A program made the position numbers and the translations under genes. 64,000 nt of DNA from Owenia fusiformis (lineage: Eukaryota; Annelida; Polychaeta; Sabellida; Oweniidae), in NCBI GenBank assembly GCA_903813345.2, contig CAIIXF020000005.1, positions 39,313,375 through 39,377,374 of the forward strand, written 5' to 3'. Position 1 is the first letter of the stretch, and the number at the start of each line of letters is the position of its first letter. Shown in pieces: positions 35,901 through 59,581 of the stretch. The notes under the pieces were generated by a model. It made no database searches and had not been told where the DNA came from. It saw nothing but the letters and a program-made list of their open reading frames with translations.

Positions 35901-38185
35901 TTTACAGAAAATGTAATTAGGACAAAGAACATTAATTTGCCAAAGATTTTTCTAATATGCTTTTAGTTCAACAGAATTCATTATTAATCCCCAGACTTAT
36001 TAATATTTTATTCTATATTCAGAGTTACATTGCTGCCTATGGGGAGTTAGCTGACTACCTCGACGCTATGGACTCTCACAGCTCAAACTTTCTCCTACAT
36101 ACTGTAAGTAAAGATATATATTTATTTTCAAATAAATTACTTAATAATTTTAATCCAAGTAAGCATGCCTCTATTTTCAAATAAAGTAGTTTTGGATCCA
36201 TCACAATACATGATATTATTAACATATCATACAAAAAAACATTTGGTGAAACTAAATCCTCTAAAGCAGACCACCCCTTTAAAAAGAACCCCTTTAAGTT
36301 GAAAGGCTTCATAAGTAAAACATTTCTCACTTCTACACTAATGTGTAACTAATGTTCCACTTGCACACGGGTTGCGCTATTTTTAATAAAAAACGTTAGT
36401 CTCATGTCTACTAATTTCTACTTTCTTTGTAGAACAACCTCGAGGCAACACTGTTGAACCTGAACTCATCTCTGGGATCTTTACAAGCACAAGCTGGGCA
36501 GTTGTTTAATCAGCTGCAAAACCTAAATGTAACAATCCAAGCCAACGCTAGTACTAACATGCTACAGGGTGTTCAGTATTTTGTGGATAAGATTATTGAC
36601 CATCCACTTAGATTCATGGATCTTGTTATGCTGTCTTTGGATACAACCATAGGACGTTGTAGACCACTCTATAACATATATGGCAATGTAGTGGTCGATG
36701 GAGTGTGTGGGCATTTCCTAAATGGATTGGTAAGTTTGTAGAGAAATACCAACATCTTTGATTATGAACAAGAATGTGGGGCATACATAGAAAAAATAAA
36801 AGAATCCAGGCTATGAGGGCTATTCAATCTGAAATTGAGTGTAAAGGAGCACTCCATCACTCCCTGCAAATATGCATTCATTTTTACCCTCCCATTTCCA
36901 CCCTTTCTTTACTCCTCCATACTCCAAGTGCAGGGCTCCTAGGTCTAGATTATCTTCTTTGGAAGGAGGTACAGATTCTTTAATGAGCTTTGGAGAATGC
37001 ATTCCACCACCTTTTTAAAAGCACCATTAAAGGTTTCATATTCCCTTGTCATGCATCTTTCAGTTTCAACCTCTTGTCAACGTGAGTATTTCCATATAGC
37101 ATAAATCGCAAGACTTCTGGGGATTACCCCCTCCTTCATCTACAAACCTCAGTGTGGAAAATAGGAAATCCATCACAATTTTTATTTTCATATCCCCCAA
37201 ATCCAAGTTGGGCTTGACCCCCTGCCTCCCCTCAGTCGCATTCAGTTTCACTGCTACAGTCTAACAGACAGTCATATAGACCCCACCTCCCCCCTACTCC
37301 CAAGGCACATTTTTTGTATTTATGCCTACACTGATAGCGATATTCTGTAACTCAGATTATTTGGATTGGTTGAACATATCCATTATTGTACAAGTTACAA
37401 TGTCTTATTAATCCCATTTATATTGTTGAAAAATATTTTAGTTTTTATATTTCATGTGTTATTTAATTTTCTTTCATTTCAGAATGCCTTTTGGTTGTCC
37501 CTTGGCCTCCATGTGTTTTTTGGTGTCCTATTCATGAATATATTTAATATTAAGATCCTCAAATACCTCAAGTAAGTTGACCTTCAAATAACTTTTAAAT
37601 AAGATTAATTTTCTGAAACCACTTAGGGCAATTTAAAATGAGTGTTTTAACAAGTGTCTATATGCCAAGTTATCTTTTTCCTTGAATTTCAAGAGTTTTT
37701 TCACAAATTATCAAAAGTTTACTCCATTCATTACAGGCGACCATTTGATTGGCGTAAATATGACAAGGACATGAATCTGACAAGGAACAACAACAACTCA
37801 CGATTTATGCCACCACCTTTAATACCCAATTACTTTGGAGAGGACCTATACTGGGAGTTAGAGGTGAAAAATATGTAGTGATGAAGCAGTCTGATGATTA
37901 AATGAAATTTCAAACATAGAAATGACTTAGAATATGTATTGGATTCATATAGTCGTGCTATTCATAGAAATATCAATATATTTACGAGATGTCCATAGAT
38001 GAATTTATGGAAATGCATCTATAAATAACAATGTACGCTTGTAGGAAACACTCAAATTGAATTTGGATCCAAGACTCGTAGATGATGAAGAGAATGAAAA
38101 TAGTATGCCAACTGAAGAAAACAAAGAAGAGCGACGTGAAATAGAGAACAATCAACAAAATGAAGAAATGGAAACTCCGTTATAA
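17901..38185 (+). CDS. PROM: Prominin (CD133-family pentaspan membrane glycoprotein)
   Basis: Nineteen exons join in phase to 880 codons: 17901-18042, 20002-20084, 20869-21077, 22427-22547, 23002-23068, 23520-23609, 24061-24260, 24409-24618, 32476-32708, 33099-33222, 33595-33704, 34076-34160, 34681-34833, 35566-35646, 36023-36103, 36433-36729, 37483-37571, 37737-37863, 38045-38185 (stop TAA). The architecture is that of prominins (about 865 aa in human): signal peptide (residues 1-17), TM1 about 81-105 followed by the hallmark Cys cluster CCRCCGNC (106-113), TM2 about 132-153, a large glycosylated loop, TM3 about 404-427 ending FCCCGY, TM4 about 453-475, a second large loop with many N-x-S/T sites, TM5 about 763-787, and an acidic tail. 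Prominins sit in plasma-membrane protrusions with cholesterol and shape microvilli and photoreceptor discs. Family call is firm; which paralog is unclear. Confidence 0.95.
18211..18298. repeat. Short inverted-end repeat, copy 1 (copy 2 inverted at about 35096-35205)
   Basis: GGTGAACACCGCCTCTAATG ... GTCGTATGGACTTGCAA ... GATCCTCAGAGACCCAGAGG recurs in reverse complement at about 35096-35205 in prominin intron 13. About 90-110 bp, non-coding, flanked in copy 1 by near-repeats of CTGCATCA.AGAC, which may be a target duplication. Confidence 0.7.
18328..19072. mobile_element. Foldback MITE with 9-bp target duplication (prominin intron 1)
   Basis: Two arms of about 330 bp in inverted orientation (18328 to about 18655 and about 18745 to 19072) are separated by about 90 bp. 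Ends are TTATCCCGTTCCAGGACTAT and its near reverse complement. The flanks carry ACCTGAGAC twice (18319-18327 and 19073-19081). No transposase. The 9-bp duplication and long inverted ends resemble Mutator-like/foldback elements. A relative with the same termini is at 63313-63748. Confidence 0.85.
19171..19513. mobile_element. Inverted-repeat element with GTGAATTCGTACGATCC ends
   Basis: The left end GTGAATTCGTACGATCC (19171) is mirrored at the right by GGATCGTACGAATTCAC (ends at about 19513). Internal copies occur at about 19292 (forward) and 19407 (reverse: GGATCCTACGAATTCACC), so it is built from two nested inverted pairs. Repeated GGATAAATTT/AAATTTATCC words lie between. Non-coding MITE. Confidence 0.75.
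23687..23955. repeat. 18-bp minisatellite in prominin intron 6
   Basis: About 15 near-perfect copies of ATGATCATGTCATATTGT lie between exons 23520-23609 and 24061-24260. Each unit contains the palindrome ATGATCAT. All frames through it are open because 18 is divisible by 3, so long peptides here are artefacts. Confidence 0.97.
26327..26818. mobile_element. Nested element with ATCACATG ends, CCAAT/CRE motifs and hairpin
   Basis: Starts TATCACATGATTAGG and ends CATGTGATAACTG, splitting a foldback-arm unit that would read TGTATTATTTAATG. An inverted pair 26331-26370 / 26607-26655 contains TTTTGATTGGTCA. TGACGTCA-like words occur at 26458, 26500 and 26543. A terminal hairpin (about 26690-26812, GATACAGGAAATATTCCAC mirrored) has the loop CAAGCTTCGCTTTCA. 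Non-coding. Confidence 0.7.
27160..27300. repeat. Mariner-type terminal fragment
   Basis: TACGAGGGTTGTCCCAGAAG followed by TTCTTCAATTCAGCTGAAAT matches the block at 41818-41930 (TACGAGGATTGTCCCAGAAA ... TTCTTCAATCAGCTAAAATT). TACGAGGGTTG-type starts are common mariner termini. Only one end is seen here. Confidence 0.5.
27788..28104. mobile_element. ~317-bp MITE, copy 1 (copy 2 at 39227-39542)
   Basis: TCGTATGATCT.TAAAATGAAG, then TCTGATTGGTCAGTTCTTGT, paired CAATACAGAAAATATTGGTA.GGAGGG, and a terminal hairpin GTGCAATACAGGATATATTC mirrored around CTCGACTTCGTCTCG. Copy 2 at 39227-39542 keeps the same order at roughly 85-90% identity by eye. Non-coding. Confidence 0.9.
29152..29813. mobile_element. 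Nested element with CCAAT box, CRE-like sites, small ORF and terminal hairpin
   Basis: It interrupts a foldback-arm unit that would otherwise read ATAACACATAATATTGATATAG. Left part: CTCATTGGTCAATTTG (about 29188), then TTACGTCATTTT and ATGACGTCACATC (29281-29336). Middle: a 60-codon ORF (29377-29559). Right end: a palindrome of about 135 bp (29680-29813) around CTCGCCCTTCGGGCTGCGG. Same design as the elements at 26327 and 27788. Confidence 0.7.
29377..29559 (+). CDS. 60-residue ORF inside the nested element, unknown
   Basis: The ORF reads MTDDDVVSRSPPKKRFNTVS... and ends DENTE before TGA. It is acidic and polar with a short basic PPKKRF patch that could be a nuclear signal. CRE-like sites and a CCAAT box lie 40-190 bp upstream, so it has a promoter-like leader. 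I do not recognise it. It may be the leftover first exon or N-terminus of the element's own protein, or a chance frame. Confidence 0.35.
   Translation: MTDDDVVSRSPPKKRFNTVSQTRDKDFTNVFKMSTNESTKTMDFNMEDPNLIVVVDENTE
30088..30481. mobile_element. MITE with 26-bp TIRs and internal duplication
   Basis: The left end AAAGGACGATTCTCGGTTTG and its reverse complement at the right (ending CGTCCTTT) bound 394 bp inserted in a foldback-arm unit (GCCAAA...TTCTTAAATG). Inside, a block with AATATTACCCAAATTAAA and GAAGCAGGGATAA occurs twice about 186 bp apart. Confidence 0.85.
33806..33886. repeat. 81-bp mini inverted-repeat element
   Basis: CAGGGTTGGCCAAAA at the left is mirrored by TTTTGGCCAACCCTG at the right. 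Very short, non-coding, in the prominin intron between exons 33595-33704 and 34076-34160. Probably a mariner-type micro-MITE. Confidence 0.75.
35096..35205. repeat. Short inverted-end repeat, copy 2 (inverted relative to 18211-18298)
   Basis: Contains the reverse complement of the 18211-18298 repeat (GGTGCATTCATGCACC, CTGGGTCTCTGAGGATC, GCATTAGAGGCGGTTCACC) with GGTGAAC-type ends. Intronic, non-coding. Confidence 0.7.
35378..35545. repeat. Decayed DNA-transposon fragment
   Basis: ACAGTAAAGCCTGTATATCT and GAACACCTC, later GGTTCTACTAC, resemble the block at 4500-4720. Directly upstream of prominin exon 35566-35646. Confidence 0.35.
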
Positions 38186-38905
38186 AATCCGCAACTTTCC
38201 TAAATAAACACTGCAAATTCCTTTAATTTGGCACCATTTATTTAACTTTCAATTAATGAGATATAAGCAACAATTTGTCTGGACAGAATTTTATAAAAAT
38301 CCCTCAAAATGAAGTATAATAAGATTTTGAAATGGCTTTTGACAGTCATCAGTATTGGTTGTTTTTTCAATACAATATTTAAAAATGTACATATAGTTTT
38401 ATTTACAAACAGTAATATTTAATAGGCAATTAGTTTTGTAAAGGTTGTGCAAAAGAAAAACTATGTATACCCCCAACTTATATACATATGTAAGTGACAA
38501 TAATATTTATTACAGTGTATATAATTATCAAAGAGTTAGCCTAGTCCTAAACATGCGATAAAAATTTTCTATTTTTTCACAATTATACCACTGCCAGACT
38601 GTGCCTGTAATTCCTAATGTATTGTACATGTTTGTGATCAATCATATTAATTTCAATTGTAATTTTTCAATAATTTCCATAATTGATAGATACCATAACC
38701 ATACATTGTAGTGGTAAACACTAGTGTCATCATAGGCAGAGGTTTACAAAGCTTGTTTAATTTTGGATCAACTTTTTGAATTTTGCATAATCTGTATTGC
38801 ATAACAAATATATTGTAGGCCAGTATATTGTTGCATGTATGAGTTATTTATTATTGAACTATGAATTTTATTGTACAATAAATAAATAAATGCACATTTT
38901 GTTTA
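38186..38905 (+). other. Prominin 3' UTR with poly(A) signals
   Basis: AT-rich sequence after the prominin stop. A cluster ACAATAAATAAATAAATG at about 38875-38892 offers good AATAAA signals about 700 bp past the stop; an earlier TAAATAAAC lies at about 38203. No ORF. Confidence 0.6.
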
Positions 38906-38961
38906 TAAATTGAAAAAATATGTTTTGTTCAGCTTTCACTTCTCCACAAGATACTCCTTCA

Positions 38962-39076
38962 AGCTAAGTTCACACCAACGGCACTTTGATGGCGCTTTAA
39001 AGCGGTGTGCAGGGCCACTTTGTAGTGTACACTTCTTTAAAGCGCCTTCAAAGCGCTGTTGATGGGAACTTAGCTT
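38962..39076. repeat. ~114-bp hairpin element
   Basis: AAGCTAAGTTCACACCAACG is mirrored by TGATGGGAACTTAGCTT, with inner GGCGCTTTAAAGCG and AAAGCGCCTTCAAAGCGC also complementary. Small GC-richer foldback in the 3' flank of prominin. Confidence 0.7.
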
Positions 39077-39226
39077 AAACACCAAATCAGTTCTCTCGTA
39101 TGTTCTTGACATTTTGTTGAACTGGCTGAAACTCTATGCAAATTAATTTGACTCTGTAGATACAACCTTTTATCACATACTTAGACATGTTTGAGGTAAA
39201 GCAGGTTTGTAACTAGTAGGCTATAT

Positions 39227-39542
39227 TATCGTATGATCTGTAAAATGAAGCCTTCTGATTGGTCAGTTCTTGTGCTGTACCAATCTTGATTGCTACTGAG
39301 ATTGTCCCCATCGATCACTCCCGGAGCAATACAAAAAATATTGGTATGGAGGGAACATTCTCAGTAGCAATACAGAGGATCACACAAGAAAAACGTTATA
39401 GAACGATTTGAAATGCAATACAGGATATATTCTGTCTCGATATTCTGTATTGGCACTTCACTTTGTCTCGATCCAATACAGATTTTCAGGAGCAGAATAT
39501 ATCCTGTATTGCACTTCAAATCATTCAATAACTAATAGTATT
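39227..39542. mobile_element. ~316-bp MITE, copy 2 (copy 1 at 27788-28104)
   Basis: Same sequence order as copy 1: ATCGTATGATCTGTAAAATG, CTGATTGGTCAGTTCTTGTG, the inverted AATACAG words, and the terminal hairpin GATATATTCTGTCTCGATAT / GAGCAGAATATATCCTG. The loop is changed to CACTTCACTTTGTCTCG. Lies between the convergent prominin and U2AF2 genes. Confidence 0.9.
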
Positions 39543-39778
39543 GTGAAGTGGTCATAAATAGTTTCACTCCACTGAAAGCCCTACTCCATGTGAGCCTAGT
39601 ACCCACGGTACTTTATTGTCCGTATATTAGTGTATAATACTCTTCCTGGACAGACCTCAAGATACTGTGAGCTTGCTCAGCAGCATCATGGCAAGGCACA
39701 GGGCTACATGTACTGTGCTAGGCAGTATGTTCAGCTCAATGTGGATCAATAATTCAAGAATCTTTATGATTTTTTATG

Positions 39779-40127
39779 GGCAGATAGAGTGTTCAATGGA
39801 AGAAATATGGTATGCTTGCCAAGGATCAACATCTTTGGATATCATGTTTTCCGTCCAGGTATGCACTCGACAAAATTGTCAAAGAATGTTAAAAACACGA
39901 AACTGGGATTTCTATCTTAGCCATTACTTGAGTCATTTCTGGATTGTTTTTGATGAACTTATTAGGTCAAAAGAAGACAGATTTTCTAATTGACACTTTT
40001 AATGATTTTGTATCAGAGCATGCCTCCGCAAAGAATTAGACATCTACTAATTCATGTAATTCCAAAGTAACTGTTGTTGATGCTATGCAAGCATACCAAT
40101 TTTTCTTCCATTGACCTCTATCTACAC
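39779..40127. repeat. Inverted-repeat block
   Basis: GCAGATAGAGTGTTCAATGGAAG ... TATGCTTGCCAAGGATCAAC (39779-39835) recurs inverted at about 40073-40127. The inner sequence is AT-rich and non-coding. Likely a decayed MITE; boundaries uncertain. Confidence 0.5.
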
Positions 40128-40639
40128 ATAAAAATACCTTAATTTTTGAGAAAGTTTTTCCAAATAAGTGGATGGCATTTTTTGTGTCACCCTGTTTTTC
40201 AAACAATCAAACATTCCATCAAACTCAGATCTCACAAGATTATAACATGACACCAAATGTTCACCATTCTCCTGAAACAGATATTCTTTATTTGGGACTT
40301 GGTTTTGGGACATTTCTGAACAGAACAATTTCAAGGGGAATTTATGCAATAAATATCTTCCAATTTTTCATTTCGGATGTCAAAATCTGGTGGCTAAGGT
40401 TTTCATTCAATAAGACCTGTCTTTATAGGTATTTTTTCTTATATGGGTGTAAAAAATTCTAAATGGTTCTGAGCTAAAATGAGAATCTCTACTCGTTTAA
40501 TTGGCCTCAGGAATGATAGACAATTGCTTTGAAGTTTTCTTCGTCTTACTTATGTTAATATTACTGATATCATTGAGTGAGGTCTTAAGATTAAAAGATC
40601 AATGTACTTTAATAAATCACAATAAAAATTCTTTTTACA

Positions 40640-41258
40640 TTTGAATGACATTTATTAATTTCTTTATGATTCATTCTTGCTATAAATACATGGAGAAAAG
40701 CTATGAAAATAATAAAGTCAAACTGTTAGTTTAAAAATATAATTGAATTTTCAATTTCTTGCCTTGCATCTATTCTCTGGTCACTTCTCCCTGATCTATT
40801 TCCCATTCAAATGGTAGCAAATGATGAGAGGACAGGAATAGAGGCAGATGCAAGACTATTACAACTCCTATGCCATAATTGTTTCAGTCACCACAGATAA
40901 TAGGACTTCTCAATACACAAGAATTTCTTGGCATACAACATCTTTTAAAAGGAATTTCATTTGGGTGTTAAAAATATGAGATTAATTCTACAATTTAACT
41001 TAAGCATCACAATGCAGGAATCTTCAACTTATTCTTAAAATTCATCTAATGTCCACACTTTAGATTGAGAAAAAATCCATAGCCAGTCAATGTTAAAAAG
41101 TTCAAAGATGAGCTCAGCAAAATTGAGAATGTTGATGTAATTTATAACTTAACACTGTTTTAATAACACCCATGTTTCTGTTAAGCTATCTAGACAACAT
41201 CATAAGTTGTCAGAATTAAAATACAAGGCCACCCTTGTGAGTGTCTTTGAATGTACAT
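40640..41258 (-). other. U2AF2 3' UTR
   Basis: Sequence downstream of the U2AF2 stop on the minus strand. TTTATT at about 40654 reads AATAAA on the minus strand and could end the transcript. No ORF. Confidence 0.5.
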
Positions 41259-55376
<14,118 letters not shown>

Positions 55377-55553
55377 TTCTGCTGGCATATGGTAGTTTTA
55401 TATTAATATTCTATTTCAATTTGATCACTGCTAAGTAGTTTATCCAAAAGAATGTATAATTCAACTCTAGCTGTCCAATACTTTGTGTAAATTCAGTTCA
55501 AATAAGACAATTTCACAAAATGCCTCCGAAATGCTATTTTATATTTTTCTACA

Positions 55554-55600
55554 GCGCATGCGCAGAAGACTGCCACCTATTGGATGACTGAACGAAATAA
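55554..55600 (-). promoter_or_regulatory. Likely U2AF2 core promoter (NRF1 and CCAAT motifs)
   Basis: GCGCATGCGC at 55554-55563 is a perfect NRF1-type palindrome. ATTGG at about 55580 reads CCAAT on the minus strand. They lie about 180-200 bp upstream of the U2AF2 ATG (55376), as in housekeeping promoters. Start site not determined. Confidence 0.5.
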
Positions 55601-57206
55601 ATATTCCCGGGAAGAACACCTCTACACATTCATCAATGTCACATTTTAGATTTTGATGCGTTTTAAGAATTCTAATAATCTTATACTTAAATTAGAAGTT
55701 TATTTGAAGTTGTTAATACCTATGACTATTTAGATATCAAAAGAATTGACATTCTCTAATAATGTGTTCTTCAGCATGTGATTCGGATTTACCTGTCTGA
55801 TCTGATAATTCAATAGATAACATTTAATGACTTCACTATGAATGAAATGAACAGTCAGCACTATTTATTTCAAATACCTGTGATAAAACCTCTTTTTATT
55901 ACAGATCTAGGAAATAGAGTGTCGAAAAATGTGCCATAGTCCTGTTGTTTTGGATTGTGATAACATTTCATAAATGGTGTGGGGGTTGTTGAGCATTGTT
56001 TCTTTGTGTGTTGGATCATTGTTTAAAATATTGGTTTATTTTCGTACGAGTATTATTGGCTGTACTTTGAGTTAATCTCTCTACCAAACCTAAAAGGGGC
56101 ATCCTCTGCTATCTTCTTACTAGGATTCTGTACATTTGTTTAGGAGGATGAAATATTGAGGCTATAGACAAACATAATATTATGTCACTTTGTCTTTCTG
56201 TGAGAGACACAATTAAACAAGGGATTAACATGATAAAATATATGTTTGCAGTAAAAAATTGAATCACTACTTGTTAAGTTCTAAGAAGTTATAAGAATTG
56301 GTTACAGACGCTGTTACAGACAACAATAAAATGTCCATTTATTTGTTGCCATGGAAATATTATAATATATATTGGCAGAAATATGTCGGAACTCATAACA
56401 TGTTTATATATGTTCACAGTAAAGACTATAACAATATGTCACCACTTCTGGTGACATAAAAATCAAAACTAGGTTCAGAGGCTACATCTACTAATCAATA
56501 GTTTATTTTCAATATCAACAAATACAATGACATACTGTATACATGCTAAACTCTAGAGACCACATGATTGCTCAATGTACCAGTATAATCCTAAGAATTA
56601 CCACTGGTTGATCACTGAAGTTTTATTTTCTCACATGAAAATAAAAATATATATTGTGGGATCTTTAGAAAATAGCCTACCATGTTTGCAGTTGCAGGTA
56701 CTCATGGACTGCCAGTGCCCACTAGGTATTTAGAGTATAGATATAATAAACAGAGTGTGGGATGGTTGGAGGGAATTCTACTTTGAGCAAATCTGACAGT
56801 TTAGATAGCTTGAGTGGTACAACAAAAAATAGTAAATATTTCCAATTTCCCCCACATCATGTTTACTGTAGCATATTTATGATAATATTTAATACATGAT
56901 CATTGTCAAGCAAACAATATTCAGTAAAGCACATCTTGGACGGAGTGTAGTTGTAATAAAATACATAAATACATTCTTCTTAATATAAGATTCTCATATA
57001 CTGTAGTCATCCTCACTGGATTAACCCTTACACTGCTGAAAGGAACACAGAAGAGGTAGACACAATTTTTCATTTAGCGAAAATACTTGTTCTATGAACC
57101 CATTAAAACACACACCATTTACCAGTTTGTTCATATTTATTAAAAGTGAAGAAACCCTAAAGCGAATTACACCAGTGAAATGAGTGTTCTAGTTTTCCTG
57201 ATCTAT
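55601..57206. other. Spacer between U2AF2 and WDR54
   Basis: AT-rich, no coding exon found on either strand. Parts below 59582 could belong to a long WDR54 3' UTR, but no poly(A) site can be chosen with confidence. Confidence 0.4.
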
Positions 57207-57211
57207 TGTAT

Positions 57212-57668
57212 CACTGGTGATCCGCTCGATTACGCAGGGGTTCGTTTCGGTAACAAAATGTCGGAACGTCTAAGATACCAGTGTGTATCATGTATTTCAT
57301 GCGTTGTAGGCAGAATCTCCACGACATTTTTTCTCACAAACGTGTATTTGTATCATATGTTTTAGAAAATCTACATATTTTCGAAAAAAATAGCTCAGAA
57401 GACAACAGAATCATCGATTTAATTCCTCACTTAAGTTACCGTATATGTAACTTAAGTGAGGAATTAAATCGACGATTCTGTTGTCTTCTGAACTATTCAC
57501 AAATAAATGTATGTGAATTTTCTTAAACATATGATACTGATACACGTTTGGGATAATAAAAATGTTGTGGGAATTCTGCCTACAACATGTGGAATAAGGA
57601 AAATCGTACCTTCGACGTTTCAACATTTTGTTACCCGAAACGAACCGTAATCAAGTTGATCACCAGTG
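57212..57668. mobile_element. Near-palindromic foldback MITE
   Basis: Ends are CACTGGTGATC and GATC(A)CCAGTG, flanked by TGTAT on both sides (57207-57211, 57669-57673). The arms run almost the full length and meet at GTAACTTAAGTGAGG / CCTCACTTAAGTTAC with a 7-nt centre. No transposase. Matching ORFs on both strands arise from the symmetry. Confidence 0.88.
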
Positions 57669-57795
57669 TGTATCATGTATTTGTTCACACAACCAGCTGA
57701 CCAGTAACAGGTGATGGTTCAATCAGTTCATAGTCCTTTTAAATATGAAACATTTTCTCATTTTAAGTGCGATCCTGGCAATGATACATAGAGGA

Positions 57796-57930
57796 TATCC
57801 TATGATTTATGAGTGATATGATTTTTATCCACGAATGGATATGATATCTGCACGAGCGAGCGTAGCGAGAGAGTGCAGATATCAATATCCATGAGTGGAT
57901 TAAAATCATATCACGAGTAAATCATAGGAT
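57796..57930. repeat. Hairpin element with GAGCGAGCGTAGCGAGAG loop
   Basis: ATCCTATGATTTATGAGTGA ... GATATCTGCAC is mirrored by GTGCAGATATC ... ATCATAGGAT. A wider inverted pair (CCATAGTTAA at about 57944, TTAGCATG/ACTATGG at about 58195) suggests a larger element to about 58215. A related fragment (ATATCACTCAAAATCATAGG) lies at about 62190-62275 in a WDR54 intron. Confidence 0.75.
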
Positions 57931-59581
57931 GTTCTTTTTATTCCATAGTTAAAGTCATCATCAGAATCGTCGGAAATTAAGTTATTTAATTCGAATTTTC
58001 AAACGATCCGGCGATGTTGACACTTAGCCTCGTTTTGAGTCTGAAGTAGCAAAATCCATAAACCATCGCATACGACGTCGTATGTCATGGCTAAAAAAAA
58101 CGTATGTTATGGTTAAGTGAAAATTTGTCAAAAATATCATATTTTACCACTGATTACAAAAATACCATTTTTATTTTCACATGTTATCCTATGAATATCA
58201 TGCTAACTATGGAATAAATGTTAATATCTGATGTCTCATATGAATCCCATGTTCAGGAAAGATTCAAAAATAAATACAAAGAGTGTTCACTATTAATTAT
58301 TTAACAGTATAATGAACACCTTTTATATTAGAGAGTTAGATTACATACAGTTTACATCACACACCAATTTAGTCACAATATCATTGAAACATTGCTGTAA
58401 CCATGGTAACAATGTGACATGAGCAACTTGGTGTGCAAATTTGACTAAAGGGAGATAAATAATGTCATCTTTACATGTTACAATGATTATGAATTGCTAC
58501 AATACAAAAACATTCTAATATCAACACCCTAATGGTCCCTAATACATTTAAACAATTCAAACCAGTCACATAAGTACATATTACGAGCATGTGACTTTTA
58601 GTAACTATTTTTCTTACACAAGATACGAGATTCACACAACATTTTTATGTTGACTAAAGGCACACACACAACAAATACTAACACAGACGATCAAACATGC
58701 AATTTCTTGAGGTCATCCTCCAAGTACAGGGTTCCAGGACTAAATCACTTAGTTTTGTCTGGAAGGATTTAATTAGGATCTACATCCCAAAAATGGGGAG
58801 TGTCTCAGAAACCCCAAAATAAAACAAAAACTAAATGTGATCAAACAATTTAGCAATGTAGGCTTACAGCAGATTGCTAATATTTGACCTGTCAAAAGCA
58901 AGTCACAAAATAGTCAATATCAATCACAATACATGTACGAGTACATGCTAACTTTCTTCTGCTTGAACATGTACTGTAAACATTTTCCGATAATAATCTT
59001 ACATTTTTTTCATTATCTCTTGTCTTCATTATTTGAGATTTCAAAACATACACTGTAGCTACACTTAATTAATTTTTGTTGCTACTTAATTTGGCGGATT
59101 TGCACTATTTCAAATACATGTATTAATTTAGAAAGTTTCATCATTGATCTGGAAATAAGCATTTCAGATTTTTGTATCCTACTTACAGTAAGTCTTGGTA
59201 TAAAACACTGACATCCAAGCGGGAATACTAACAAAAGTGAAATCTTAGCAAACTACAAATTTCTAGAGGATTTTCCAAAATAGATCTGAAAACTGGCGAT
59301 TTTAATTTGGTGGATTGGTAAAATTAAGTGTATCTGCAGTATCAAAAATATATATTCTTCTAATATCAATTTTATGTTTAAAGTCAGGTTCTATATGACC
59401 AAGTTGCGTGCTAATTCATGAATCTAATGTTTACAACTCCATAGGGTCCCATCTATTATTTAGCTGTGATGCCAGGAATGTAAAAAATCCCATCCCACTG
59501 TTATATCCAATTCCTCCCGAAGTGTGTGAGGAGCTCCATGTTCAGTTGCAATATGCCAGGTGTCTGTGTCATGTTAAGATT

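Noticed and set aside
40122-40462. ORFs between prominin and U2AF2
   Set aside because: AT-rich composition, inverted-repeat surroundings and no domain signature on either strand.
57180-57626. ORFs on both strands with SSEDNRI.DLIPHLSY
   Set aside because: The same peptide appears on both strands because the element is palindromic.
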